This document shows, one piece after another, positions 19,796 to 28,109 of a stretch of 64,000 nt of DNA (its first letter is position 1; each line of letters opens with the position of its first letter). Under the pieces are notes generated by a model. It was not told the DNA's origin, searched no databases, and saw only the letters and a program-made list of their open reading frames with translations. This DNA is from Kordia sp965283645 (GTDB lineage: Bacteria > Bacteroidota > Bacteroidia > Flavobacteriales > Flavobacteriaceae), in assembly GCF_965283645.1 (NCBI RefSeq), contig NZ_CBDIPG010000001.1, forward strand, positions 5,394,001-5,458,000. The letters run 5' to 3'. The position numbers were made by a program, and so were the translations under genes.

Positions 19796-20016
19796 CTATT
19801 TCTATTCATTAATTTATAAAAATTAGTTGCCTTTATTTTATTACCTTCAAATTTTGAATCTATTAGTTCCCTTATTTTAGCTGCTAATCTATTAAGTTCA
19901 TTTTCTTGCTCAATTTCCATTTGATCTGTCAAGAGCCTTATATCTTGTAAATAAACCTCATAGTCTGAATTTTCTATATAACCAGAATTTCTTATTTTGT
20001 CATTATGAGTTTTCAT
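19792..20016 (-). CDS. small helical protein, end of a three-gene cassette
   Basis: 74 residues, charged and helical (RLLTDQMEIEQENELNRLAA), no family recognised. Its start overlaps the end of the membrane-protein gene by 14 bp and its stop overlaps that of the convergent HTH gene by 4 bp, so the cassette is packed tightly. Function unknown. Confidence 0.55.
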   Translation of the reverse strand: MKTHNDKIRNSGYIENSDYEVYLQDIRLLTDQMEIEQENELNRLAAKIRELIDSKFEGNKIKATNFYKLMNRNS

Positions 20017-20602
20017 TTTCTAAAATAGTTTCTTGTGTAATGATGGTTCTTTCTTTTCGATATTCGTTTAATCGATCATCTTTAACATATCCTTTTTTAT
20101 CTAAAGAATATAGAAAAGAAATTAAGTTTCTTATAGTTTGCTTGGTTTTTTCTATTCCTATTTGATACTTATTATACAATCTATTAATAATATATATAGG
20201 AACTAAACTAAGAACAGTTATGGAGCTATAGTATGCAGATTTAGGTAAATCAGTGGCTGCCCAAAATATCCAAATAAATTGAAATATTGAAGAGTATAAA
20301 AATACCAAACCGCAAATTTTAAAGAAAATTTTTGGTACGCTCTCAAATATATATTTTGATGCTAGTATCAGTAAGAATGAGCAAACCAATAGAGAATATG
20401 GAGTACCCGAAGCATACATAAATGATCTTAAATTTCTAAACCCAAATACTTTTACTATTGATGTTTTACTAAGTGGTATGTGAATGTAAGGTGCAATAAA
20501 AGATAATACTATTATTGCACCAAAAATTGATAAAAGTAGCTTAGTCTCTATCGTCAGGACTTTCCACTTCTTCTTTATCAATTCCGAATTGTTCTGTTTC
20601 AT
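20003..20602 (-). CDS. four-helix inner membrane protein of unknown function
   Basis: 199 residues with about four membrane spans (around LLSIFGAIIVLSFIAPYIHI, YSLLVCSFLLILASKYIF, GLVFLYSSIFQFIWIFW and SSITVLSLVPIYIINRLY) and a charged cytoplasmic tail of about 55 residues. No family recognised. Overlaps the lipoprotein gene before it (62 bp) and the 74-residue gene after it (14 bp), so the three are one translation-coupled unit. Confidence 0.65.
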   Translation of the reverse strand: MKQNNSELIKKKWKVLTIETKLLLSIFGAIIVLSFIAPYIHIPLSKTSIVKVFGFRNLRSFMYASGTPYSLLVCSFLLILASKYIFESVPKIFFKICGLVFLYSSIFQFIWIFWAATDLPKSAYYSSITVLSLVPIYIINRLYNKYQIGIEKTKQTIRNLISFLYSLDKKGYVKDDRLNEYRKERTIITQETILENENS

Positions 20603-20669
20603 TTTCTACATTTGTCGGCGTGCATGCAATAATTGATAAGCATGCAAAAAATATAAATAGTCTTTTCAT
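20541..20669 (-). CDS. tiny lipoprotein, first gene of the cassette
   Basis: 42 residues, read from the reverse strand: MKRLFIFFACLSIIACTPTN then an acidic tail ending SPDDRD. LSIIAC is a lipobox with lipidated Cys16, so the mature peptide would be only 27 residues. It overlaps the start of the membrane-protein gene by 62 bp in another frame. Small acidic lipoproteins can act as lysis or regulatory peptides, but nothing here shows which. Confidence 0.5.
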   Translation of the reverse strand: MKRLFIFFACLSIIACTPTNVENETEQFGIDKEEVESPDDRD

Positions 20670-20886
20670 GATAATAAGTTTATATGATTAAAATTTCTAA
20701 AAGAAATTTATCATAAAACTCATAATCTCTACTAATGTAAATAGAATATTTATTCTTAATTTATCAACATAAATAATTGAAAACAAAAGTACTAAAGAGG
20801 ATTTTCATATTTTACAGTTATCCCGTAAAATAAGTATGGTTTTTACTAGAGTTAAAGTTTTATACGCATAAAATAGTTTTTAACAT

Positions 20887-20900
20887 TACGGATTTCCGCA
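20887..20900. promoter_or_regulatory. TACGG-type palindromic site
   Basis: TACGGATTTCCGCA, 218 bp upstream of the tiny lipoprotein gene. It fits the palindrome TACGG-N-CCGTA seen at other places in the window, with one mismatch in the right arm. The binding protein is unknown. Confidence 0.35.
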
Positions 20901-21050
20901 AGTGAGCAAAAGTAATTTTAGTATTAGACAATTGGATATATCTTGACTGTCATTAGACTACTATTTGACTGTTCCTAGAAATTCGTTAAAATTCATTGAG
21001 TTTGTTTTGACTGCTCGTTGAAGAGTTTTTTTAGAATGACACATATAAAA

Positions 21051-21088
21051 AAACCGTAGTACAACTATATTTTAGTTGTGCTACGGTT
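21051..21088. terminator. strong stem-loop, probable bidirectional terminator
   Basis: AAACCGTAGTACAACTA and TAGTTGTGCTACGGTTT form a 17-bp stem with one mismatch and a short loop, flanked by A-rich sequence on the left, which is a T run on the minus strand. It lies about 250 bp past the stop of the TolC gene (minus) and could end that transcript. Confidence 0.6.
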
Positions 21089-21335
21089 TGTATTACTTAG
21101 CTTGCTTCAAGTAATTCAGAATTGTTTTCTAAGTATTCCCCAAAAGATATAATATCTTTGATGGAAAACTTAGATTTTGGAATGTTGTGGGTTCAGAAAT
21201 TTTTAACGCATCAATGCTACTACACTGCATAAAAGAAGAAACCTAGATATGTTCAACTTTTTCATTAGAAATTTAATGATTCTTGATTCATTGTTTACAA
21301 TCATTTCTGTGATATTATATGTTTTTTTTATATTA

Positions 21336-22559
21336 TTATTCTTGTGTTATAAAGTCAATGATGGCAGTATTGGTAAAATACGTTTGCACATCAGTTACTT
21401 TTTGTAATTCGAAACCTAGTTTTAATTGATCTAACGCTAATAATTGTTCAAAATCCATTTTTGCCGTTTGGTATGCCGCTAAAATTACTTCTTTGGCTTG
21501 TTTAGCTTGAAGAATATTTTCATCTTGTGTATGAATACTTTCTTGTGCATTCATCATTTTATTTTTTGCATCTTCTAAGGCAATCAATAATTGATTCTTT
21601 ATGGTTATTTTCGTTTGCGAAATGGCTTCTTGCTCCAACTGTAATTGTTTTTGCTTTGCAATATGTCGCTTATTAAACAAAGGAATCGAAACGGTAACCA
21701 TTGGCATAATGATATCTTTTCCATTATCTGGTAATGAAATGCCCGATCGTTCAGAGACCAACACATAATCTAGCCCAAAACCTATAGACGGATTTCCTTC
21801 TTTTTTGGCAACTATTTCCGATTGTTGCAATGCATTTTGCATATGTTCCAACTGTTGCAATCTTGGATGTTGCCTAATGGCTTCATCGTTTTCAAATTGT
21901 GGTGTTTTTGCTATTTGTAACGAATCTAACACTAAAACTTCATCCTGAATTGGTTTGTTTCGTAACAAATTGAACCGAACCTTTTTACTTCGAATATCTT
22001 CCGAAATCGCTTGGTATTGTTGTAAAAGCGTATTCTTTTTCATCTTAATGTTTAGCACATCAACCATATTGGTTCGATTGTTTTCTAATTCGTTCAACGC
22101 TAACTTTTCATACGTATCTAAAATTTCAACATGTTCCTGTGTAATTATTTGTTGTTGTTGCAACGTGTACAGTTCATAATACGCAATTTTCACATTCAGT
22201 GAAAGCTGTCTTTTCAAGAAATCAATTTCACTTTCTTTTGCATTTGCCAATAGTTTTGCGCTTTCCTTTTTCGCGTTAAGCGTACCAAACCAAGGAATTT
22301 TTTGACTTGCCGAAAAGCGTGCTCTTTGCGGTCCAACTCTCGTTTCTACAGCTTGTGCAAATACACCAACGCCCAATTGTGTGTTTGGCAAACTACCAAC
22401 TTCGTTTACTTTTTCCAACGCACTTTCGTATTGAAATTGCTTGGCTAAAATTTCTGAGCTGTTTTTTTCGGCTTCCGCCAGATAGTGCGCAAGCGTTTGC
22501 CCATTGGCGATATGTACAACCAAAAAGCAACTTAGTAAATAGATCAGTTTATGCTTCAT
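21336..22559 (-). CDS. cusC: TolC-family outer membrane channel of the copper pump (CusC-like)
   Basis: 407 residues with a signal peptide (MKHKLIYLLSCFLVVHIANG) and two outer-membrane-efflux repeats rich in coiled coil, as in TolC/CusC. ARFSASQKIPWFGTLNAKKE is typical of Bacteroidetes members. It would form the outer-membrane duct of the tripartite efflux pump. The start overlaps the 3' end of cusA by 11 bp, so they are coupled. The expected next genes, the HMA protein and CusB, are 19 kb away. Confidence 0.92.
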   Translation of the reverse strand: MKHKLIYLLSCFLVVHIANGQTLAHYLAEAEKNSSEILAKQFQYESALEKVNEVGSLPNTQLGVGVFAQAVETRVGPQRARFSASQKIPWFGTLNAKKESAKLLANAKESEIDFLKRQLSLNVKIAYYELYTLQQQQIITQEHVEILDTYEKLALNELENNRTNMVDVLNIKMKKNTLLQQYQAISEDIRSKKVRFNLLRNKPIQDEVLVLDSLQIAKTPQFENDEAIRQHPRLQQLEHMQNALQQSEIVAKKEGNPSIGFGLDYVLVSERSGISLPDNGKDIIMPMVTVSIPLFNKRHIAKQKQLQLEQEAISQTKITIKNQLLIALEDAKNKMMNAQESIHTQDENILQAKQAKEVILAAYQTAKMDFEQLLALDQLKLGFELQKVTDVQTYFTNTAIIDFITQE

Positions 22560-25500
22560 GTGTATTGTTTTTTAGGTTACTTTCTTGATGCCAACTGTAT
22601 AAAACGGGCACAATAAATAGTGTGATTAATGCTATTAACATGCCGCCAAAACTCGGAATTGCCATCGGAATCATAATATCGCTTCCGCGACCTGTAGAGG
22701 TCAGAATTGGTACTAATGCTAATAATGTGGTTGCTGTTGTCATTAAACACGGGCGAATACGTTTTTTTCCAGCAAAAACAACTGCTTCGCGAATTTCTTT
22801 CTTCGTTTTCGGAATTCTCTTTTTGAACGATTGTGTCAAGTAGGTTGCCATAATAACGCCGTCATCGGTGGCAATTCCGAACAAGGCAATAAATCCTACC
22901 CAAACTGCAACACTTAAATTGATAGTTTTAATTTGAAACAACTCGCGCAGGTTGGTACCAAAGATGGAAATATCTAAAAACCACGATTGTCCGTAGAGCC
23001 AAATCATAAGGAATCCGCCAGCGAAAGCGACAGCAATTCCTGCAAATATGAAAAAGGAAGTCGCTACCGATTTAAACTGAAAATACAGGATTAAAAAGAT
23101 GATGATTAATACAATTGGTACAATAATGAGTAAGGTTTGTTCAGCACGGACTTGTTGTTCGTACGTTCCCGAGAATTCAAAGTTGACGCCTTTTGGAACG
23201 ATTATACTTCCATTGTCAATTTGATTTTGAATGATGGTTTGCAATTCTTCTACCAACGTAACTTCCGAAACATTTGATTGTTTGTTGAACAATACATAAC
23301 TGACTAGAAACGTATCTTCACTTTTAATCATTTGTGGTCCTTTTTCGTAACCGATTGTCACGATTTCTTTGAGCAGAATTTCAGCTCCATTTGGCAACGG
23401 AACACGTATATTATCTATATCACTAGGATTAGAACGCAATTCGCGCGGATACCGAATGCGTACATTGTAACGTTCGCGTCCTTCAATGGTTTGTGTTACT
23501 ACTTTTCCGCCAATGGCAACTTCTAAAATGTCTTGTACCGCTTTTATGGACAATCCGTAACGCGCAATTTCATCACGATTGATATCTAAAATTAAGTATG
23601 GTTTTCCAATCAGGCGTTCTGCAAAAACAGTTTCTTTCTTTACACCAGGAACTTCTTTTAGAATACTTTCCAATTGCAAACCAAAAGCTTCAATTTCTTC
23701 CAAGCTTTGCCCTTTTATTTTAATTCCCATTGGCGAACGCATTCCTGTTTGCAACATAATCAAACGTGTTTCTATCGGTTGCAACTTTGGTGCAGCTGTA
23801 ATACTTGGGAGTTTTGTTGCTTTTACAATTTCGTTCCAAATATCATCTGGCGATTTTATATGCGGTCGCCAATTGCGATAGAGTTTTCCGTTTTTGTCTG
23901 GGATTAATGATTCTTTTTTTATGTTTTGAACATTGGATCTCGATACAACACTCGTACCTCGCGCCACTCGATCTGACGCAGTAATGAACAAACCTTCCTC
24001 GTTTACTTTAAAACGTTGTGGTTTTCCGTTTTCACCTAATATATATTCTGGTTTGTATATAATAATATTTTCATACATAGACAATGGCGCAGGATCTAAA
24101 GCACTTTCTACACGTCCTGCTTTTCCAACTACCGTTTCAATTTCTGGAATGTTGGCGACTGCCATATCCAATTGTTGGAGTATTTTTTTGTTTTCGGCAA
24201 TTCCCGCATGTGGTAACGAAGTTGGCATGAGTAAAAATGAACCTTCATTTAATGCTGGCATGAATTCTTTTCCTGTGCTTCGCCATATTTGAAAACCTGC
24301 AACTAAAATGACCAAAGGAATGCTTAAGAATAGTAATTTGTTTGCCAATGCCCAACGTAACATTTGTTCGTAATATTTTATAAATACTAGAAATGTACCA
24401 ATGACTACGATACAGGTTACCGCAACAAATAGAAAGTTTGTTGCTAAGTTGTTGGTATGCCCTAATGGTCGCCAATAGTTGGTGAGTACTATTAGTAATA
24501 CTGTAATTGCTGTGATAATATGTATACGTTTTGCAATAAGCTGTGTAATGACTTTTTGTAGCTGCACAAGGTTTGTAATTCCAAAGATGAGCAATGCAAT
24601 TCCTAAATAAATTCCATTTGCAATTGCGTAGACACCAAGTAAAATAAGCATCCCATTTAATACATATTTCAATTTTTGCGAAGTGTTTTTCCAGCCAAAT
24701 ACCCAAGCGGCTACTGCTGGTAATATAAACAAGGTGACAATGATTGCAGAAACCAATGCCATCGTTTTGGTGTAGGCAAGCGGACTGAATAGTTTTCCTT
24801 CGGCACCAACCAACATAAATACTGGAATAAAACTCACAATGGTTGTTAACACTGCCGTGAGAATGGCGCCAGATACTTCCGAAGTAGCTTTGTATACAAG
24901 CGTGTTTATGGGCGTATTCTCAGAATCTTCTTCAAGATGTCGTGTAATGTTTTCTATAAGGACGATTCCCATGTCTACCATGGTACCAATAGCAATGGCA
25001 ATTCCCGAAAGGGCAACAATATTAGCATCTACATTTCCGAGTTTCATCGTGATAAACACAAATAACACAGCAATTGGCAAAACACTTGCAATTAGTATGG
25101 AAGCTCTTAGGTTTAACACCATGATGATGATAATTAAGAGCGTAATGAGTATTTCTAAGGATAAGGCTTCTTCTAGTGTGTGTAATGTTTCTTCAATCAA
25201 CTCCGTACGATCGTAAAAAGGCACCACCGTTAGTTGTGATATACGTCCATCTTTTAGTGTTTTGGTAGGCAAACCAGTTGCAATAGTTGCTATTTTACTT
25301 TTTACATTGTTGATGACTTCCATCGGATTCGCGCCAAAGCGAGCTACGATAACGCCACCAACTACTTCCGCACCTTCTTTGTCGAGAATTCCTCTTCTTT
25401 CGGCCGGACCGAGATATACTTTTGCAACATCTTTTATACGAATAGGAGTAAAACCTTCCGAATGAATGGTCGCGTTTTCAATGTCTGTAATTGATTTTAT

Positions 25501-26262
25501 ATATCCCAAACCACGCACTACATATTCTGCTTGATTGATTTCAATGGTTTTTGCACCAATTTCCTTGTTGGTGTTTCTAACCGCATTGACAACTTGTGTT
25601 AGTGAGAGTTTGTATTTTTTTAAGATATTTGGGTTTACATCAATTTGATATTCTTGTACATACCCACCAATAGAAGCTACTTCCGATACATCGGCTGCAC
25701 TAGATAATGCAGGTTTTACATAGTAATCTTGAATGCTTCGTAATTCTTGCAAATCCCAACCGCCTGTAACGTTTCCGTTTTCGTCTCTACCTTCTAAGGT
25801 GTACCAAAATATTTGCCCGAGTCCTGTAGCATCAGGTCCAAGTGTTGGCTGTATATTTTCGGGTAATAGCGAACTTGGTAGCGCGTTTAGTTTTTCTAAG
25901 ATTCGACTACGACTCCAATAGAAATCTATATCATCATTGAATATGATATAAATACTGGAAAACCCAAACATAGACGAGCTTCGAACCGTTTTTACACCCG
26001 GAATTCCCATTAATGCTGTAGTTAACGGATAGGTGATTTGATCTTCAATATCTTTTGGTGAACGACCTTGCCATTTGGTGAATACGATTTGTTGGTTTTC
26101 GCCAATGTTAGGAATAGCATCTACGGCAACTGAATTTTTTGGAAATGCTCCCAAGTTCCAATTGAATGGCGCTGTGCTGAGTCCAAACCCAATGATGACA
26201 ACGAGTAGTAGTACAGCAACAAGCTTGTGATGTATTAAAAATTGAATGCTTTTATTGAGCAT
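22549..26262 (-). CDS. cusA: CusA/CzcA-family heavy-metal RND efflux pump
   Basis: 1237 residues, inner-membrane proton-driven pump. Visible hallmarks: N-terminal helix then FPKNSVAVDAIPNIGENQQI, QGRSPKDIEDQITYPLTTAL, GTMVDMGIVLIENI in the fourth helix, KEFMPALNEGSF, LQTGMRSPMGIKIKG and FGIATDDGVIMATYL. Bacterial CusA is about 1045 residues; this one is longer because extra membrane helices lie between the two halves (near residues 520-640), usual in Bacteroidetes. The Met-rich and LQTGMRSPMG features fit Cu(I)/Ag(I). Followed by cusC with an 11-bp overlap. Confidence 0.95.
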   Translation of the reverse strand: MLNKSIQFLIHHKLVAVLLLVVIIGFGLSTAPFNWNLGAFPKNSVAVDAIPNIGENQQIVFTKWQGRSPKDIEDQITYPLTTALMGIPGVKTVRSSSMFGFSSIYIIFNDDIDFYWSRSRILEKLNALPSSLLPENIQPTLGPDATGLGQIFWYTLEGRDENGNVTGGWDLQELRSIQDYYVKPALSSAADVSEVASIGGYVQEYQIDVNPNILKKYKLSLTQVVNAVRNTNKEIGAKTIEINQAEYVVRGLGYIKSITDIENATIHSEGFTPIRIKDVAKVYLGPAERRGILDKEGAEVVGGVIVARFGANPMEVINNVKSKIATIATGLPTKTLKDGRISQLTVVPFYDRTELIEETLHTLEEALSLEILITLLIIIIMVLNLRASILIASVLPIAVLFVFITMKLGNVDANIVALSGIAIAIGTMVDMGIVLIENITRHLEEDSENTPINTLVYKATSEVSGAILTAVLTTIVSFIPVFMLVGAEGKLFSPLAYTKTMALVSAIIVTLFILPAVAAWVFGWKNTSQKLKYVLNGMLILLGVYAIANGIYLGIALLIFGITNLVQLQKVITQLIAKRIHIITAITVLLIVLTNYWRPLGHTNNLATNFLFVAVTCIVVIGTFLVFIKYYEQMLRWALANKLLFLSIPLVILVAGFQIWRSTGKEFMPALNEGSFLLMPTSLPHAGIAENKKILQQLDMAVANIPEIETVVGKAGRVESALDPAPLSMYENIIIYKPEYILGENGKPQRFKVNEEGLFITASDRVARGTSVVSRSNVQNIKKESLIPDKNGKLYRNWRPHIKSPDDIWNEIVKATKLPSITAAPKLQPIETRLIMLQTGMRSPMGIKIKGQSLEEIEAFGLQLESILKEVPGVKKETVFAERLIGKPYLILDINRDEIARYGLSIKAVQDILEVAIGGKVVTQTIEGRERYNVRIRYPRELRSNPSDIDNIRVPLPNGAEILLKEIVTIGYEKGPQMIKSEDTFLVSYVLFNKQSNVSEVTLVEELQTIIQNQIDNGSIIVPKGVNFEFSGTYEQQVRAEQTLLIIVPIVLIIIFLILYFQFKSVATSFFIFAGIAVAFAGGFLMIWLYGQSWFLDISIFGTNLRELFQIKTINLSVAVWVGFIALFGIATDDGVIMATYLTQSFKKRIPKTKKEIREAVVFAGKKRIRPCLMTTATTLLALVPILTSTGRGSDIMIPMAIPSFGGMLIALITLFIVPVLYSWHQESNLKNNTHEA

Positions 26263-26363
26263 GAGTGTTTATATTTATACGTACAAATAATACTAGAAAA
26301 GTAATGTCGTTGTATTTCCAACATGAAAGATTCATTGGAAAGTCAACGTTTGTAACGTATAAA

Positions 26364-26777
26364 TCAAATTAGGAAAGTCTCGCTAAGTAGCTGTATGTCT
26401 TTTATTAGCGGCGGTGGAATGTACGGTTTGTATACTGCTTTTTCTTGATCTTCCGCAGGAAGAATGTATATGTAGCTATATACAAATGCTTTTATGAATG
26501 TTTGTGTAGTAAACGAAATATCGTTGTAGTTAGACTGCAATTCGTTTTGTCCTTGTATGAAGGTACTGATATCATTACAACACGGTGTTTGTTGTATGGT
26601 TGTGATGTTAGAAGGCGATTGCTCCATTTCCATACCGCAGTTTTCAGCAGGAATACCAATAGCCATGCTCATTTTTTGTCCACCACAGATATGTTCATTT
26701 ATGGTGAATGAAAATGTAGAGCACAATACAAGTAGTGCTAATACAAATGAACTTGTATGTTTTATAGTTTTTTGCAT
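26364..26777 (-). CDS. HYC_CC_PP family protein, first gene of the copper locus
   Basis: 137 residues, N-terminal signal peptide, then EHICGG, CGMEME, PCCND and IPPPLI, the His-x-Cys, Cys-Cys and Pro-Pro signature that gives the family its name. These small periplasmic proteins are commonly encoded with CusA-type pumps in Bacteroidetes and are presumed metal-binding through the Cys/Met residues; function is not proven. About 100 bp upstream of cusA on the same strand. Confidence 0.85.
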   Translation of the reverse strand: MQKTIKHTSSFVLALLVLCSTFSFTINEHICGGQKMSMAIGIPAENCGMEMEQSPSNITTIQQTPCCNDISTFIQGQNELQSNYNDISFTTQTFIKAFVYSYIYILPAEDQEKAVYKPYIPPPLIKDIQLLSETFLI

Positions 26778-26900
26778 TTAAAGTGTAAAAGTACGATTTT
26801 TTTTTGGATGGCTTCATTTCTGCTTCGCTCAGTGCAAGTGCTTTTGGGTCGCTTCGCGTGAAATTCTGAAAGAATTTTGTATCGAGAAGTATTTTAAAAC

Positions 26901-27043
26901 ATAAAAAGAAGCTGTCTAAAAAGTCAATAATAATGTCATTACGAAAAATTATTGATTTCGAAGCAATCTGTAAATCAATAACATAAATTTTACAGATTGT
27001 TTCATTTCATTCGCAATGATGACTTTTTAGACAGCTTCTTTAT
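26901..27043. repeat. dispersed palindromic repeat, copy 1
   Basis: Starts AAGAAGCTGTCTAAAAAGTC and ends with its reverse complement GACTTTTTAGACAGCTTCTT, making a roughly 140-bp imperfect palindrome whose interior also pairs (CAGATTG/CAATCTG). The reverse complement of its right half matches the repeat at 56757-56885 (TGTCTAAAAAG, GAATGAAAT, GTTATTGAT). Miniature-element-like; also placed to terminate convergent or tandem transcripts. Confidence 0.8.
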
Positions 27044-27072
27044 AACTGGTAAATTCACTTATATGCTATCTC

Positions 27073-27324
27073 TTAGCAGATAGGAAGTGTGCTCGGATCT
27101 ACTTCAATAGTTTTACAACGGTTTTGAGAGTTGTAAGTACCACAACCAAGTTGGAATGTACAGTTGAACGTACAATTGAATGTACAAATAATGGTTTGTG
27201 GTCCTGTTCCGCATACTACATAGTGTGTGTTTGGAACTAGCGCACCTCCAGTAAGTGTGCTTTTGTTTAGGTTAGAAACTGTTGATTTTTTAATGTCTAG
27301 ACTTTTTAACTTTTTTTTCTTCAT
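27073..27324 (-). CDS. RiPP-like precursor peptide (Cys-rich core)
   Basis: 83 residues from the ATG at 27324; the longer frame from 27384 adds residues that do not resemble a leader. Leader MKKKKLKSLDIKKSTVSNLN ends TLTGG, a double-glycine-type site; the core holds a tandem CTFN-CTFN-CTFQ segment and eight cysteines in all, with Ser/Thr. The leader type is known from flavobacterial peptides annotated as class I lanthipeptide or bacteriocin precursors. No LanB/LanC or peptidase-transporter gene is in the window, so modification is unproven. Confidence 0.75.
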   Translation of the reverse strand: MKKKKLKSLDIKKSTVSNLNKSTLTGGALVPNTHYVVCGTGPQTIICTFNCTFNCTFQLGCGTYNSQNRCKTIEVDPSTLPIC

Positions 27325-27371
27325 GATGAATAATTTTATATGATTAATAATTTGGTTTAAATTAGGTGTGA

Positions 27372-27560
27372 TTAGCAAATACATACCGTATAGTTTGTAT
27401 TACATTGAATACAAGTATCTAATACGTTTGTTTCTGGTCTTATACACTCAAGTGTACATCTGTTATTTTCGGTGAAATTTCCACCTTTAATTTGTGTGTG
27501 CGTTAAGCTTGAAATGGCTTTTTTATTGACTGTTAATTTCTTTAGATTTCTTTTTTTCAT
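27372..27560 (-). CDS. RiPP-like precursor peptide
   Basis: 62 residues from the ATG at 27560 (ATGAAAAAAAGAAATC). Leader MKKRNLKKLTVNKKAISSLT ends IKGG; the core NFTENNRCTLECIRP... has six cysteines, ending CNTNYTVCIC. It precedes the second precursor by 47 bp on the same strand and a TACGG palindrome lies 53 bp upstream. Same family as the peptides at 39-40 kb. Confidence 0.75.
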   Translation of the reverse strand: MKKRNLKKLTVNKKAISSLTHTQIKGGNFTENNRCTLECIRPETNVLDTCIQCNTNYTVCIC

Positions 27561-27612
27561 GAATAGGTAGGTTTGCAATCATTTAAATTAAACAAAACTA
27601 ATAGGAATGCAG

Positions 27613-27627
27613 TACGGTTTTGCCGTA
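27613..27627. promoter_or_regulatory. TACGG-type palindrome upstream of RiPP block 1
   Basis: TACGGTTTTGCCGTA, a 15-bp near-perfect palindrome 53 bp before the start of the peptide gene at 27560. An almost identical site (TACGGTTTTACCGTA) precedes the second peptide block at 40453. Likely operator; regulator unknown. Confidence 0.5.
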
Positions 27628-27737
27628 AAAAATAGTAGTGTACTTGTTTTTAGTTGTTTGTTGGTCGTTTTACTCCGTTGTCGGTTATCGGTTTTGGGTT
27701 GTGAGTACAGAACACATCAACAAACCTTCAAGTAGTA

Positions 27738-28109
27738 TTAAAGTTTTAGTTTGTCTATTTCTGAGCGTAGTAGTGGGAAGTCAACTGGTTTGGAGAAGTA
27801 GTTGTCAAACCCAATGTTTTTAAAGCGTTTTTCATCGTCAGGCATAGCATAAGCAGTTACAGCAAATACGGGTGTTGCATGGGCAATTTTTAGTTCTTGT
27901 AGTTTTTTGAGGACTTCGCATCCGTCCATTTGGTTTTTGCCTAAGTTGATATCGAGCAGAATTAAATCGAGTTTGTTTTCTAGCGCAATATCAATGGCTT
28001 GTTTTCCGTTTTCAGCAATTATAATGGCAGTATCATTTTTAGATAACATTTTATCCATTACCATAGCATTGACTTTGTTGTCTTCTACGTATAAAATTTT
28101 TAATGGCAT
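27738..28109 (-). CDS. single-domain response regulator (receiver only)
   Basis: 123 residues, a complete CheY-like receiver: YVEDNKVN (acidic pocket), LDLILLDINLGKNQMDG (phospho-acceptor Asp), FAVTAYAM and the KPVD lysine. No output domain. Overlaps the end of the histidine kinase gene by 10 bp, so it is the kinase's partner, probably the acceptor in a phosphorelay. Confidence 0.92.
   Translation of the reverse strand: MPLKILYVEDNKVNAMVMDKMLSKNDTAIIIAENGKQAIDIALENKLDLILLDINLGKNQMDGCEVLKKLQELKIAHATPVFAVTAYAMPDDEKRFKNIGFDNYFSKPVDFPLLRSEIDKLKL

Larger units (their letters stand above)
20670..21335. other. 666-bp intergenic region with one clear hairpin
   Basis: Contains a TACGG-type palindrome (20887-20900), a strong hairpin (21051-21088) and, at 21097-21265 on the minus strand, what may be the remains of a small secreted-protein gene: an ATG with MKKLNISRFLLLCSVVALMR stops at once, while another frame downstream reads FSIKDIISFGEYLENNSELL. 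No intact gene. Confidence 0.5.

Noticed and set aside
21097..21265. Small secreted-protein pseudogene on the minus strand
   Set aside because: An ATG with a hydrophobic start stops after 20 codons and a second frame continues downstream, but without a homologue the frameshift reading cannot be supported.
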